Shown here: piece by piece, positions 42,772-52,469 of the stretch
Layout of the letters: each line of letters begins with the position of its first letter
Numbering within the stretch: the stretch's first letter is position 1
DNA from: Flavobacterium sp.
GTDB taxonomy: Bacteria; Bacteroidota; Bacteroidia; Flavobacteriales; Flavobacteriaceae
Direction: 5' to 3'
Length of the DNA: 61,241 bases
NCBI GenBank assembly: GCA_027484725.1
Contig: JAIXSK010000015.1
Coordinates: 1-61,241 of the forward strand
Translations under genes and position numbers: made by a program
Notes under the pieces: model-generated
Told to the model about the DNA's origin: nothing
Seen by the model: the letters and a program-made list of their open reading frames with translations, nothing else
Database searches by the model: none

Positions 42772-44739
42772 ATGAGCACCCAAAATATCAATAGAATTTA
42801 CTTTGCATTCCTGGCTTTATTGCCTTTGGTATTTGTGCCAAAATATGTGGTTGATCCGGCGTTGGTTCCGCGTCAACTGGCCTTATGTGTATTTGTGTGG
42901 CTCCTATTGGGAATCGTATTTTTCTCAAAAATAAAGTTTCAAACAACTTTTTTAAAAACAACTCCTTTTCGGATCATGACTCTATTTTTGGGTGTTATAA
43001 TCATCAGTGGGTTTAACTCAGAAATGAATAGTGAAAGTCTGTATGTGATTTCAAAATGGCTGATTGTTGCGTTGTTTTTTGTCTTGACTACTCTGTTGAT
43101 TTACCATAAAATAATTATTCGAGAAACACTTATTCAAGGAGTGGTTGTTTTTGCTTCTATAGCCCTATTAGCGGGTTATTGGGATGTTGTTTTAATTCTT
43201 GAGGGCGATGTTCCGTTGATGAAAAAAATAAGATTCATTAAAAGTTTATTTGCCAATAAAAACCTTTTTTCGTCTGTCCTTTTTTTGTGCTTTCCGTTTT
43301 TATGGATGGCTTTAGACAATAAAAATATAGGCAGAAAATTCGCGCTGTTGATTTTAATTTTAGCCGTTCCGCTGCTTATACTGACACAAACCAGAACAGT
43401 ATGGCTGGCCATCGCTGTTTTTGCCGCTGTATTTTTTAGTATCAAATACAAAAAAAGTTACAAAGCCATCGGTGCCATAGCTCTTTTTTTTACATCGGCA
43501 ATTATTCTATTTTGCCAATACCTGGCGCCTCTTTTCAGGACAAAAAAACCTGAAGGTGCAGTAGAAAGCTTTTTGTTTAGATTGGGCAATTTGAAAACAA
43601 TTTCTGCCCGCACAGACTATTGGAACAACGCCTGGCAAATGTTTACAGAACATCCATGGCTGGGGGTTGGCCCCGGGAATTTTGGCAAATATTTTCCTAA
43701 ATACGGCTTTGTTGATAATGATGTGCGCTTGATGAACGGAACCGAGACTTTACAAAGGGTGCACAATGATTTTCTAACCGTTTTGTGCGAAACAGGAATT
43801 CTTGGTTGGCTGCCTTATATGGCAATCTGGGGATTTGTCATCACGAGACTATTACATTTAATAAAAAATGCAGAGTCTTGGCACCAACAACGCGACAACG
43901 CCATTATATTGGCGGCGATATTGGGTTTTGCTGTTATTTCATTTTTTGATTTTCCGATGGAACGAATTGAGCATCAAGTTTTATTTTTTATTCTTGTGGC
44001 TTGGGTGGTTGCCCATGATGCGCTCATTGGAAAAAAAACACCATCAGCGGTGGGTTATTTATATCTCAAACCACTTTTGGTAACTACCGCATTGTTTGCT
44101 TCATGGGTAACTTTGTTGCGCATGCAAGGCGAATTAAATACCGTAAAAATGTATCAGGCAAAAGCGCAGCAAGACTGGAGTAATGTTGTCTATTTTGGGC
44201 AAAAAGCACTGAGCAAATGTTATCAAATTGACCCACAAAGCATTCCGATTGACTGGTATTTAGGGATTGCTTATTTTTCAAGCGGAGCAGTCGAGCAAAG
44301 CACTGTCCATTTTGAACATGCCTATCAATTGGCACCTTATCAAATACAAGTCATTCACAATTTAGGAACCGTCTACGAACAAAACAACAAATTAGATCAA
44401 GCCATTGATTACTATAAACAAGCGCTCCGAATATCTCCAAAATTTGAAGACGGCTTACTAAGCCTGGCCGGTTGTTATTATAAAAAAGAACAATTTGATA
44501 TGGCATTTAAAACCATTGACCAAGTAAATGTTGCAAGCAGAAATGAGCGATACAAAAAATATTTAGTCAAAATACTGGTGAAAGAAATGAATCAGATTCT
44601 TGTAAAAATCAACCGCCCTGATTTAGCGGCACATTTGGCGCAAAAAATCAAGACCAGTCAGGACATCATTCAATTTTATTGGGTGGCCAAAAAAACAAAT
44701 CTAAATTTAGAAGATTATCTAAAATCATATTCATTTTAG
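42772..44739 (+). CDS. O-antigen ligase-family membrane protein with C-terminal TPR repeats
   Basis: The 655-aa protein (ATG at 42772, MSTQNINRIYFAF) has about 12 TM helices. A Wzy_C periplasmic loop (about 285-355) carries ARTDYWNNAWQMFTEHPWLG, VGPGNFG and QRVHNDFLTVLCETGILG. After the last TM helix follow TPR repeats (about 490-600: QVIHNLGTVYEQNNKLDQAI, FEDGLLSLAGCYYKKEQFD). The family includes O-antigen ligase WaaL and protein O-glycosyltransferases PglL; TPR tails suggest protein contacts. The exact role is open. Confidence 0.88.
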   Translation: MSTQNINRIYFAFLALLPLVFVPKYVVDPALVPRQLALCVFVWLLLGIVFFSKIKFQTTFLKTTPFRIMTLFLGVIIISGFNSEMNSESLYVISKWLIVALFFVLTTLLIYHKIIIRETLIQGVVVFASIALLAGYWDVVLILEGDVPLMKKIRFIKSLFANKNLFSSVLFLCFPFLWMALDNKNIGRKFALLILILAVPLLILTQTRTVWLAIAVFAAVFFSIKYKKSYKAIGAIALFFTSAIILFCQYLAPLFRTKKPEGAVESFLFRLGNLKTISARTDYWNNAWQMFTEHPWLGVGPGNFGKYFPKYGFVDNDVRLMNGTETLQRVHNDFLTVLCETGILGWLPYMAIWGFVITRLLHLIKNAESWHQQRDNAIILAAILGFAVISFFDFPMERIEHQVLFFILVAWVVAHDALIGKKTPSAVGYLYLKPLLVTTALFASWVTLLRMQGELNTVKMYQAKAQQDWSNVVYFGQKALSKCYQIDPQSIPIDWYLGIAYFSSGAVEQSTVHFEHAYQLAPYQIQVIHNLGTVYEQNNKLDQAIDYYKQALRISPKFEDGLLSLAGCYYKKEQFDMAFKTIDQVNVASRNERYKKYLVKILVKEMNQILVKINRPDLAAHLAQKIKTSQDIIQFYWVAKKTNLNLEDYLKSYSF

Positions 44740-46085
44740 TTTTTTTTCTGTACCGATAACAAACCTAAGGCATAAATAAACGAAGGCAGTGCCAATCGCA
44801 GACCAGAATGCACAATGGTAAAAAACCAAAATAAGTAAAAAGCCCAAAAATATAAGTTGGGTTTATCGGTCTCATAAAAAACCAACGGGGTACATAACAT
44901 CAAGCATGCGGCTAAAAGTCCAAACAATCCGTGTTCTGCCAACAATCTTGAAAATTCATTGTGTGTCGATATTTTTTTTCCGAAAACATTTGTGCTGTTT
45001 TGCTTTCCGTAACCCAAACCGCTGCCTAAAATTGGATGTTCTGCAAATAAACTCAATTCATAAGCGGCCAATTTTCTTCGGCCGTATTTTGATTCTGAGC
45101 GAACTTTTCCGTTTGAAAACTGATTTGCATATCGCTTGATGATTAAACCATCGGTTTTGAGCGTGGCCAAAACAAAAACCAATATTCCTAAAAAAAAGAA
45201 TCCTCCAAATTTTAAAAGAATCTGATTTTGAGTAAAAAAATAGTTTCTCGCAAGATAAACCTGAACCATAAAAATCAGGCTTATAATGAGGCAAACAACG
45301 GTTCCCCCACGTGAAAAAGTAAGCAGACACAAGTAGAGCATACAAGCAAAAGCCATTGCGTTAAACAAAGCATACCAACTCTTGATGGCTTGTGTTGTTA
45401 ATTGTGTACACAAAATAAAAACAGAAAATCCAAACAAGGTGGCTACTTGATTGGGTCCGTAGTTATCAGTAATATCAAAATTTGATTCTGTGTTGAATTT
45501 TAGAAAGCTTGAGTTAAGGTTCAAAATAAACAAATACCCAGCACAAGTAAATACTGGCCATTTTATAAAACATAAAATTTGATGGATATCTTCAAAACGA
45601 ACCCTTTTTTTAAAACAATATATTGAAGCCACTGCCAACAATAAAGGTCCTAAAAAATCAAAAACTATTTTTGAATAAATGGGGCTTTCAAGCACCCAAA
45701 AACCCACAATAAGTCCCGGAACTAATGCTGCCAAATAATAAAAATACCATTTTGCATTCACATTGAAATGATGAAAAAAAATCCCTACAACAAACAAAAC
45801 AATCAATCCATAACGACACAATTCATAGAAAGGAGTCGCATTGGTCATTCTGAGAAAAACTTCAGCACCTACCCAATAAGCACTCACATACAAGACACGA
45901 TAATCATGGTCTTTATTTTGAAATACATAGAAAAATCCCATCAAAAAAATCGAGCAGCAATAAATCAACGCCAAAAAATGAGCGTAAAAAACAGCTATTC
46001 CAAACAGAAAATGACCAATTGCTAAAATGAAATCATTTTTTTGATTGAGCGTTTTAACAGGGTTAATCTTTAAAAAATCAATCAT
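44736..46085 (-). CDS. Second O-antigen ligase-family membrane protein
   Basis: A 449-aa protein with about 11 TM helices and the Wzy_C signature (KYGRRKLAAYELSLFAEHPI, LGSGLGYGKQ, STHNEFSRLLAEHGLFG) in the large periplasmic loop. There is no TPR tail. It runs tail-to-tail into the first ligase gene with a 4-bp overlap of the ends, and starts 5 bp after birA. The two proteins are only distantly alike. Confidence 0.87.
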   Translation of the reverse strand: MIDFLKINPVKTLNQKNDFILAIGHFLFGIAVFYAHFLALIYCCSIFLMGFFYVFQNKDHDYRVLYVSAYWVGAEVFLRMTNATPFYELCRYGLIVLFVVGIFFHHFNVNAKWYFYYLAALVPGLIVGFWVLESPIYSKIVFDFLGPLLLAVASIYCFKKRVRFEDIHQILCFIKWPVFTCAGYLFILNLNSSFLKFNTESNFDITDNYGPNQVATLFGFSVFILCTQLTTQAIKSWYALFNAMAFACMLYLCLLTFSRGGTVVCLIISLIFMVQVYLARNYFFTQNQILLKFGGFFFLGILVFVLATLKTDGLIIKRYANQFSNGKVRSESKYGRRKLAAYELSLFAEHPILGSGLGYGKQNSTNVFGKKISTHNEFSRLLAEHGLFGLLAACLMLCTPLVFYETDKPNLYFWAFYLFWFFTIVHSGLRLALPSFIYALGLLSVQKKN

Positions 46086-46090
46086 AAAAC

Positions 46091-46816
46091 CTAATAAATC
46101 ATCTGTATTTCTTTGATGTCAAAATCAAAAATATCGCCTTGGCTTTTGATCAAAATTTTCCCGGCTTGGTTGATTCCGATGATACAACCTTCAAAGTGCG
46201 TTTGATCAGCTTTTATAAACCCTATTTTTTGGTTGAACTTGAACAGAGCATCGGTATATTGCGCTCGGTAATTTTCACGCGACAAAGTCCAATGATTTAT
46301 GATTGATTTTAATTCAGATACTATTTCAAAAATCAAAATATCCAGATCAAAATCACGCTGAGCAACCACAGAAAGTGAAGAAGCTTGCGGCAATTGACTA
46401 AAATTTGTTTGATGCACATTCAACCCCAATCCAATGACCGATTGAATATCACCCTCTGATTTAAAGTTATTTTCAATCAGAATGCCACCGATTTTCTTGT
46501 TTCCTGACATAATGTCGTTGGGCCATTTCACTGCCAAGTCAGGTATTTGATGCTTTTTTAAAACGGATAAAACGGCCAATGAAAAAGAAATATTCAAATC
46601 AAAAACCTGTTCGGCTTTGCTTAAAAAATCTTTAACTAAAACGCTCATTATAATGTTTTTACCCTTTTCAGAAACCCACGATGAGCCCATTTGTCCGCGT
46701 CCTTGGGTTTGTTCATAGGCTGAAATAATTGTAAAATTTTCAACCTCTTCTGACCGAATAAGTTCTTTTAGATAATTGTTGGTTGAGTCTATGGCATCGA
46801 GTTTGACAAGCCGCAT
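46091..46816 (-). CDS. birA: Biotin--[acetyl-CoA-carboxylase] ligase
   Basis: The 241-aa enzyme attaches biotin to the carboxylase carrier protein. It is catalytic-domain only, without the HTH repressor domain of E. coli BirA. Motifs: DSTNNYLKEL, TQGRGQMGSSW (biotinoyl-AMP loop), LAVKWPNDIM and KKIGGILIENN. It is divergent from rsfS. Confidence 0.95.
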   Translation of the reverse strand: MRLVKLDAIDSTNNYLKELIRSEEVENFTIISAYEQTQGRGQMGSSWVSEKGKNIIMSVLVKDFLSKAEQVFDLNISFSLAVLSVLKKHQIPDLAVKWPNDIMSGNKKIGGILIENNFKSEGDIQSVIGLGLNVHQTNFSQLPQASSLSVVAQRDFDLDILIFEIVSELKSIINHWTLSRENYRAQYTDALFKFNQKIGFIKADQTHFEGCIIGINQAGKILIKSQGDIFDFDIKEIQMIY

Positions 46817-46879
46817 AGAAATGAATTAAAAACAGAATTTAATCTTGTGTTAAGAATCCAAATTAAATACAAAAAATGA

Positions 46880-46887
46880 TAACTTTG
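46880..46887 (+). promoter_or_regulatory. Candidate -7 element of the rsfS-ftsH operon
   Basis: TAACTTTG followed by C matches TAnnTTTG, 23 bp before the rsfS start, in the 94-bp gap to birA. No correctly spaced TTG. Confidence 0.5.
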
Positions 46888-46910
46888 CACACATTCTTAC
46901 AAAATAATAA

Positions 46911-47282
46911 ATGACGAAAAAAAACATTAATAACGATGTCTTACTGGCTCATATCATCAAAGGAATTGAAGAAGTAAAAGGGAATGACATCGATATTTTA
47001 GACCTCAGAGAAATTGACAATTCCGCGTGTGATTATTTCATTATTTGCAACGGAAGTTCTAATACACAGGTGAACGCCATTGTTAACTCAATACAAAAAA
47101 CCGTTTCTAAAGCCATCAAAGACAAGCCTTGGCACGTTGAAGGAACCGACAACGCCGAATGGGTTTTGATGGATTATGTAAACATTGTAGTGCACGTTTT
47201 TCAAAAACACATCCGCGAATATTACAACATTGAGAGCCTCTGGGGCGACGCCAAAATCACTTCAATCGAAAACAAATATTAA
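46911..47282 (+). CDS. rsfS: Ribosome silencing factor RsfS (Iojap-related)
   Basis: The 123-aa protein has the family motifs CDYFIICNGSSNTQVNAI, WHVEGTDNAEWVLMDY and VNIVVHVFQKHIREYYNIESLWGDA. It binds L14/bL14 on the 50S subunit and blocks subunit joining in starvation. It is followed 9 bp later by ftsH. Confidence 0.96.
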   Translation: MTKKNINNDVLLAHIIKGIEEVKGNDIDILDLREIDNSACDYFIICNGSSNTQVNAIVNSIQKTVSKAIKDKPWHVEGTDNAEWVLMDYVNIVVHVFQKHIREYYNIESLWGDAKITSIENKY

Positions 47283-47291
47283 AAATAGACC

Positions 47292-49247
47292 ATGTCTAAC
47301 GAAAATAAAAATTCTAACAGAATCAAAATCAATCCTTGGTTGGTTTATGCAGCGGTACTTGGCTTGTTCTTATTTATCAGCTATACCACAGGCGGTTCTA
47401 ATTTTCAAGAATTGGCCAAAACCACTTCTTCAAGATTCAACAACTATTTAGAGCACGGCGATGTTCAAAAAGTCATCGTATACAATAAAGCTGAAGCTGA
47501 AGTATACCTAACTCCTGAGGCGCTCAAAAAACCAGAACATAAATCTGTTGCCAAAGATCTACTCAACCGCCCCAATGTCAAAGGACCTCATTATGTTTTT
47601 GACATTGGCAACGACGAAATATTCCAGAAAAAACTTGAACAAGCTGTTGCTGAAGGCAAACTCAAAGATTACAACTTCATGCCTAAAAGCAATTGGTCAG
47701 AAATATTTTTGAGTCTTTTGCCGGTACTGATTATTGTGGCTTTGTGGATATTTGTCATGCGACGTATGAACAGCGGAGGTCCGGGTGGCGGAGGACAAAT
47801 TTTCAATATCGGAAAATCAAAGGCACGTCTATTTGATGAAAAAACCGATATCAAAACAACCTTTAAAGACGTGGCCGGGCTTGAAGGCGCCAAAGAAGAA
47901 ATTCAAGAAATTGTAGAGTTTCTAAAAAACCCAGAAAAATATACCAATCTAGGTGGTAAAATTCCCAAAGGAGCCTTGTTGGTGGGCCCTCCGGGAACCG
48001 GTAAAACGCTTTTAGCCAAGGCGGTGGCCGGCGAAGCAAAAGTTCCGTTTTTCTCACTTTCAGGCTCTGATTTTGTTGAAATGTTTGTGGGTGTCGGAGC
48101 GTCACGTGTGCGTGATTTGTTCAAACAAGCCAAAGAAAAAGCACCGGCCATTATTTTTATTGATGAAATTGATGCTGTAGGACGAGCCAGAGGAAAAAGC
48201 AATTTTTCAGGCGGAAATGACGAGCGTGAAAACACACTCAACCAATTACTCACAGAAATGGATGGTTTTGGTTCACACTCAAATGTAATTGTATTGGCAG
48301 CTACCAACCGCGCCGATGTTTTAGACAAAGCACTTATGAGAGCAGGTCGCTTTGATCGTCAAATTTTTGTTGATTTGCCGGACATTCGCGAGCGCAAGGA
48401 AATTTTTGAAGTTCATTTGGCACCCCTCAAAAAAGTAGCCAATTTAGATACTGATTTCTTAGCCAAACAAACTCCGGGCTTTTCAGGAGCTGATATTGCC
48501 AATGTCTGTAACGAAGCGGCACTGATTGCTGCTCGAAACAACAAAGAAGCCGTTGACAAACAAGATTTCTTAGATGCCGTTGACAGAATTGTGGGTGGAT
48601 TAGAAAAGAAAAATAAAATCATAACTCCTGAAGAAAAACGCGCCATTGCCATCCACGAAGCCGGACATGCAACTGTTAGTTGGATGTTAGAACACGCAGC
48701 TCCGTTGGTTAAAGTAACCATAGTTCCGCGTGGTCAAAGTTTGGGTGCTGCTTGGTATTTACCTGAAGAACGCCAGATTGTCAGACCTGATCAGATGCTT
48801 GATGAAATGTGTGCAACCATGGGCGGACGAGCTGCTGAGAAAGTGGTATTCAATAAAATATCAACCGGAGCGCTCAGCGATCTTGAAAAAGTAACACGCC
48901 AAGCCCGCGCCATGATAACTATTTACGGTTTGAACGACAAAATCGGAAACGTTACTTATTATGATTCAAGTGGTCAAAATGAATATAACTTTTCTAAACC
49001 ATACTCAGAAGAAACGGCAATTATTATTGACAAAGAAATATCTGAACTAATTGAAAGTCAATACCAAAGAGCTATTGAATTGCTTGAACAAAACAAAGAT
49101 AAGCTCAATAAATTAGCCGACATTCTCATTGAAAGAGAAGTCATCTTTAAAGATGATTTAGAAGATATTTTCGGCAAACGTCCGTTTGAAAAAACTGTTG
49201 CACAAACAGAAGAAAACCCTGAGGTTCAAAATACGGAACTATCGTAA
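47292..49247 (+). CDS. ftsH: ATP-dependent zinc metalloprotease FtsH
   Basis: The 651-aa inner-membrane AAA+ protease has TM1 (about 13-32), a periplasmic domain, TM2 (about 138-157), the AAA domain (Walker [13 protein letters not shown], Walker [33 protein letters not shown]) and the zinc site HEAGH (about 455) with its downstream ligand region. It degrades misfolded membrane proteins and short-lived regulators. It ends in a strong hairpin (49271-49309). Confidence 0.98.
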   Translation: MSNENKNSNRIKINPWLVYAAVLGLFLFISYTTGGSNFQELAKTTSSRFNNYLEHGDVQKVIVYNKAEAEVYLTPEALKKPEHKSVAKDLLNRPNVKGPHYVFDIGNDEIFQKKLEQAVAEGKLKDYNFMPKSNWSEIFLSLLPVLIIVALWIFVMRRMNSGGPGGGGQIFNIGKSKARLFDEKTDIKTTFKDVAGLEGAKEEIQEIVEFLKNPEKYTNLGGKIPKGALLVGPPGTGKTLLAKAVAGEAKVPFFSLSGSDFVEMFVGVGASRVRDLFKQAKEKAPAIIFIDEIDAVGRARGKSNFSGGNDERENTLNQLLTEMDGFGSHSNVIVLAATNRADVLDKALMRAGRFDRQIFVDLPDIRERKEIFEVHLAPLKKVANLDTDFLAKQTPGFSGADIANVCNEAALIAARNNKEAVDKQDFLDAVDRIVGGLEKKNKIITPEEKRAIAIHEAGHATVSWMLEHAAPLVKVTIVPRGQSLGAAWYLPEERQIVRPDQMLDEMCATMGGRAAEKVVFNKISTGALSDLEKVTRQARAMITIYGLNDKIGNVTYYDSSGQNEYNFSKPYSEETAIIIDKEISELIESQYQRAIELLEQNKDKLNKLADILIEREVIFKDDLEDIFGKRPFEKTVAQTEENPEVQNTELS

Positions 49248-49270
49248 ATAAACATCATTTTGCTTTTTAA

Positions 49271-49312
49271 AAAATCTTAATTCAAAATAACGCTTTGAAT
49301 TAAGATTTTTTT
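49271..49312 (+). terminator. Long perfect hairpin terminator after ftsH
   Basis: A perfect 16-bp stem (49271-49286 with 49294-49309, 7-nt loop) is followed by T residues. The T-tract runs directly into a TATCTTTG -7 element, so end of one transcript and start of the next are fused. Confidence 0.85.
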
Positions 49313-49319
49313 ATCTTTG
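49312..49319 (+). promoter_or_regulatory. Candidate -7 element of the LUD-cdsA-psd operon
   Basis: TATCTTTG matches TAnnTTTG, 37 bp before the chosen LUD start. The -33 region would lie inside the terminator stem. Confidence 0.5.
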
Positions 49320-49356
49320 GGTGTTTTCCAAAAAATCTAAAACCCGCGTTTTATAT

Positions 49357-49959
49357 ATGAGTCTTTTCAAAAAATTCTTCGGTTCAGGCAATGATTCTTC
49401 CGATGAGGAAAAGCAGAGCGAATACAATACTCCGCAAGCCTATTCCTCTGCCCCAGCCGACGAAAAGTTCACTTTTAACTTCAAAAAAAACGGCGGTAAA
49501 TTTTTGTATTGCGAAGATTTAGCCGAAATGAAAGACCATTTTGAACACATTCTTGAAGAAAATGATTGGTTTGAATCGCAAGCTGCATGTTATGAGCCAA
49601 AACTCTATTCCATGTTAGATGAAAACAAGCTTGAATACAAAAACGTTTCAGAACCCAAATTCTTGTTGGCCAGTTGTGAAAATCTAATTGCTGACGAAGG
49701 CTCTATATTGTTCTCATCTAATCAAATCAAACAATTCAAACCCAACGATTTACCGGTAAACATGGTCATTGTAGCTACTACGAGTCAAATTCTCGAAAGC
49801 AAAAGCGATGGTCTTAGAGCCATTAAAAAGAAATACGATAAAGACTATCCAACCAATATTACCACGATTAAATATTTTGAAAAAGCCAAAGAAGAAGATT
49901 TTCTACAATATGGCAGCAGTGCTAAAAACTTGTATCTCCTTCTGTTAGAAGACCTGTAA
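49357..49959 (+). CDS. LUD-domain protein
   Basis: The 200-aa protein starts MSLFKKFFGSGNDSSDEEK (49357), preferred over upstream in-frame codons because the -7 element lies just before it. After an acidic linker (residues 10-40) comes a LUD-like fold (about 45-200; FLLASCENLIADEGSILFSS, VIVATTSQILE). LUD proteins such as LutC take part in lactate use, but no lutA/lutB is here; this flavobacterial version sits stably between ftsH and cdsA. Function unknown. Confidence 0.8.
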   Translation: MSLFKKFFGSGNDSSDEEKQSEYNTPQAYSSAPADEKFTFNFKKNGGKFLYCEDLAEMKDHFEHILEENDWFESQAACYEPKLYSMLDENKLEYKNVSEPKFLLASCENLIADEGSILFSSNQIKQFKPNDLPVNMVIVATTSQILESKSDGLRAIKKKYDKDYPTNITTIKYFEKAKEEDFLQYGSSAKNLYLLLLEDL

Positions 49960-49960
49960 A

Positions 49961-50761
49961 ATGAACGAAACGCTAACCAGAGCGCTCTCAGGGGTTTTAT
50001 ATGTTGTTGTCTTAATTTCAGCGACTTTATTTCATCAGAGTTTCCTGATTTTATTCGGGTTCATGTTGCTATTGGCCATACACGAATTCACCAATTTAAT
50101 GCAAATGCCCAAAACCATTCCGTTTGCATTAGCAGTGCTTATGTACACCTTATTGGCCGTAGGAAAAACACCTGATTGGATCAATATTTTTTTGTTGTTC
50201 ATAGCACTTCTAAGCTCAGTGAAAGCAACTCTTTTTTTGTTCAACAACAAGGCCACCAACCTAAGCAAAACCGAACAGCAACTTTATCTGCTGGGTTATA
50301 TCATTATTCCATTTATTTTATTGTCTAAAATTCCGCAAAGGCCTGAAGGTTATGTACCCGCAGCCATGATTGGAATTTATATATTGGTATGGGTCAATGA
50401 CACCATGGCTTATGTGGTCGGAAAATCTATCGGAAAAAACAAACTTTACGAACGCATTTCACCTAAAAAAACCATAGAAGGTTTCTTGGGCGGTGTTGTC
50501 TTTGCCGTTCTGGCAGGTGTACTTATGGCCTATTTTTACTTTGAACAATCGTTGGTCTTTTGGGCTTTGATTGCGTTATTGGTGGGCGTTATTGGAACCA
50601 TAGGCGACTTGATAGAATCCAAGTTTAAGCGAATGGCCGGCGTAAAAGACAGCGGCAAAATCATGCCCGGACATGGCGGAATTTTAGACCGATTAGACAG
50701 CATTATATTTGTCGGACCTTTTGTATTTTTGTTGTACCAAATAATAAACTATGTTTCATAA
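49961..50761 (+). CDS. cdsA: Phosphatidate cytidylyltransferase
   Basis: The 266-aa enzyme has about eight TM helices and the CDP-diglyceride synthase signature near the C-terminus (GDLIESKFKRMAGVKDSGK, IMPGHGGILDRLDS). It makes CDP-diacylglycerol from phosphatidate and CTP, the entry to phosphatidylethanolamine synthesis. It starts one base after the LUD gene and overlaps psd by 11 bp. Confidence 0.96.
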   Translation: MNETLTRALSGVLYVVVLISATLFHQSFLILFGFMLLLAIHEFTNLMQMPKTIPFALAVLMYTLLAVGKTPDWINIFLLFIALLSSVKATLFLFNNKATNLSKTEQQLYLLGYIIIPFILLSKIPQRPEGYVPAAMIGIYILVWVNDTMAYVVGKSIGKNKLYERISPKKTIEGFLGGVVFAVLAGVLMAYFYFEQSLVFWALIALLVGVIGTIGDLIESKFKRMAGVKDSGKIMPGHGGILDRLDSIIFVGPFVFLLYQIINYVS

Positions 50762-51407
50762 AGAAGGCGGAAAAATCATCCTAATTGCTACGACAACGAC
50801 CGTAGTATTATTGCTCGCATCCGATAGGTTAATCGAATTGATGTGGCTCAGAAAAACCATTCAAATCTTAGTATTATTTTTATTGATTATGGTGCTTCAG
50901 TTTTTCAGAAACCCGAAACGCATCGTAGAAATCAATGATCATCATATCATAGCGCCCGTTGACGGAAAAGTAGTGGTTATTGAAGAAGTTTTTGAAGAAG
51001 AATATTTTAAAGACAAAAGACTTCAAGTATCTATTTTTATGTCTCCCATCAATGTGCATGTGACGCGTTACCCGGTGAACGGAAAAATCAATTTCAGCAA
51101 ATATCATCCGGGGAAATATCTTGTGGCGTGGCATCCAAAAGCCAGTACAGAAAACGAGCGCACAACCATTGTTGTCGAGAATCGCATTTTTGGAGAAATT
51201 TTATACAGACAAATTGCCGGAGCTTTGGCTAAAAGAATTATTAATTATGCCAAACCGGGCATGCAAGTAGTTCAAGGAACCGATGCCGGATTCATCAAAT
51301 TCGGATCACGGGTAGATTTGTATTTGCCCCTCGGAACTCAAGTCAATGTTCAATTAAATCAAAAAGCCGTTGGCGGAAAAACCATTATTGCCACCAAAGA
51401 AGCATGA
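50751..51407 (+). CDS. psd: Phosphatidylserine decarboxylase proenzyme (short form)
   Basis: The 218-aa protein has N-terminal TM helices (about 9-52) and a decarboxylase core (IIAPVDGKVVVIEE, MSPINVHVTRYPVNG). The self-cleavage site is in AGFIKFGSRVDL, where Ser becomes the pyruvoyl group. It makes phosphatidylethanolamine in the inner membrane. It overlaps cdsA by 11 bp and the acyl-CoA-binding protein by 4 bp, forming a lipid-synthesis operon. Confidence 0.96.
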   Translation: MFHKEGGKIILIATTTTVVLLLASDRLIELMWLRKTIQILVLFLLIMVLQFFRNPKRIVEINDHHIIAPVDGKVVVIEEVFEEEYFKDKRLQVSIFMSPINVHVTRYPVNGKINFSKYHPGKYLVAWHPKASTENERTTIVVENRIFGEILYRQIAGALAKRIINYAKPGMQVVQGTDAGFIKFGSRVDLYLPLGTQVNVQLNQKAVGGKTIIATKEA

Positions 51408-51676
51408 ATCCAAAAGATTTAGATACCCGTTTTGCAGAAGCTGTTGCCATAGCCGAAACTATGTCACAGGCTGACTTACCGCAAGATGTGGCGTTGCGCT
51501 TGTATGCGTATTACAAACAAGCCACCTTGGGTATGATTCAACCGCTTAGTTTAGGAAGTGCCTCACACATCAGAGATGCTTTTAAAACCAATGCTTGGAT
51601 GCAAATCAGTCATTTAAGTTCAGATGAGGCCAAAGAAATGTATATTGAAATGATTCTTGATTTGAACAAAAAGTAA
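51404..51676 (+). CDS. Acyl-CoA-binding protein
   Basis: A 90-aa four-helix protein with the ACBP pattern: LDTRFAEAVAIAE, LRLYAYYKQATLG, and AFKTNAWMQISHLSSDEAKE near the end. It binds long-chain acyl-CoA in the cytoplasm. Its start overlaps the psd stop (ATGA). Coupling with cdsA-psd suggests acyl-CoA supply to lipid synthesis (inference). Confidence 0.93.
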   Translation: MNPKDLDTRFAEAVAIAETMSQADLPQDVALRLYAYYKQATLGMIQPLSLGSASHIRDAFKTNAWMQISHLSSDEAKEMYIEMILDLNKK

Positions 51677-51680
51677 CCTC

Positions 51681-52448
51681 ATGAAAAAACTTTACTTCAT
51701 ATGCTTAGGACTTGTTTTGGTAGCGACAACTTCATGTCATAGAAAAAAACTGACCGAAGTAGTCGAAGTTCCCTTGCCCTCTAAAGACGATAAAATGGTC
51801 ATCGGAAATCCGGAAGATGTCAAAGCGGATGAGGGCATGTTCAAAATGGAAGCGCTTCCTTACGGGTATGAAGATTTAGCGCCCAACATCGATGCGCTGA
51901 CCATGGAATTGCACTATTCCAAACATTATCTTACCTACACCAACAATCTGAACAAGGCCGTAAAAGAAGCAGCAATTGAAGAAACATCAATTGTAGATTT
52001 ACTCAAAAAATTAGACGTCAACAATGCCGATTTGCGCAACAATGCAGGCGGATATTACAACCACGGCTTGTTTTGGTCGGTCATGAAACCCAAAGCACCC
52101 AAGCAACCTAAAGATACTTTGGCGTTGGCCATCAACCGAGATTTTGGTTCATTCAATGAATTCAAAGCTCAGTTTCAAGATGCGGCATCAAAACAATTTG
52201 GCTCAGGTTGGGCTTGGCTCGTAACCGATGCAAACGGAAAATTACAAATCACCAGCACCGCCAATCAAGACAATCCGCTGATGCCCAACGCTACAATTAA
52301 AGGCACACCGATTTTGTGCTTGGATGTTTGGGAACACGCCTATTATTTGAATTATCAATACAAAAGAAAAAAATACATCGAAAACTTTTTCAACGTCATC
52401 GATTGGGAAAAAGTGAATGAAAAATATGAAGAGGCCATTGCGAAATAG
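51681..52448 (+). CDS. Superoxide dismutase (Fe/Mn) with lipoprotein signal
   Basis: The 255-aa protein combines a lipoprotein signal peptide (cysteine in TTSCHRKK, about residue 19), a linker of about 40 residues and a complete Fe/Mn-SOD domain. Metal ligands are visible: His in ELHYSKHYLTY, His in YYNHGLFW, and Asp and His in CLDVWEHAYYLNYQ. It should detoxify superoxide outside the cytoplasm while anchored to a membrane. Most bacterial Fe/Mn-SODs are cytosolic. Confidence 0.94.
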   Translation: MKKLYFICLGLVLVATTSCHRKKLTEVVEVPLPSKDDKMVIGNPEDVKADEGMFKMEALPYGYEDLAPNIDALTMELHYSKHYLTYTNNLNKAVKEAAIEETSIVDLLKKLDVNNADLRNNAGGYYNHGLFWSVMKPKAPKQPKDTLALAINRDFGSFNEFKAQFQDAASKQFGSGWAWLVTDANGKLQITSTANQDNPLMPNATIKGTPILCLDVWEHAYYLNYQYKRKKYIENFFNVIDWEKVNEKYEEAIAK

Positions 52449-52469
52449 GCCTTTTTTAATTCATAAAAC

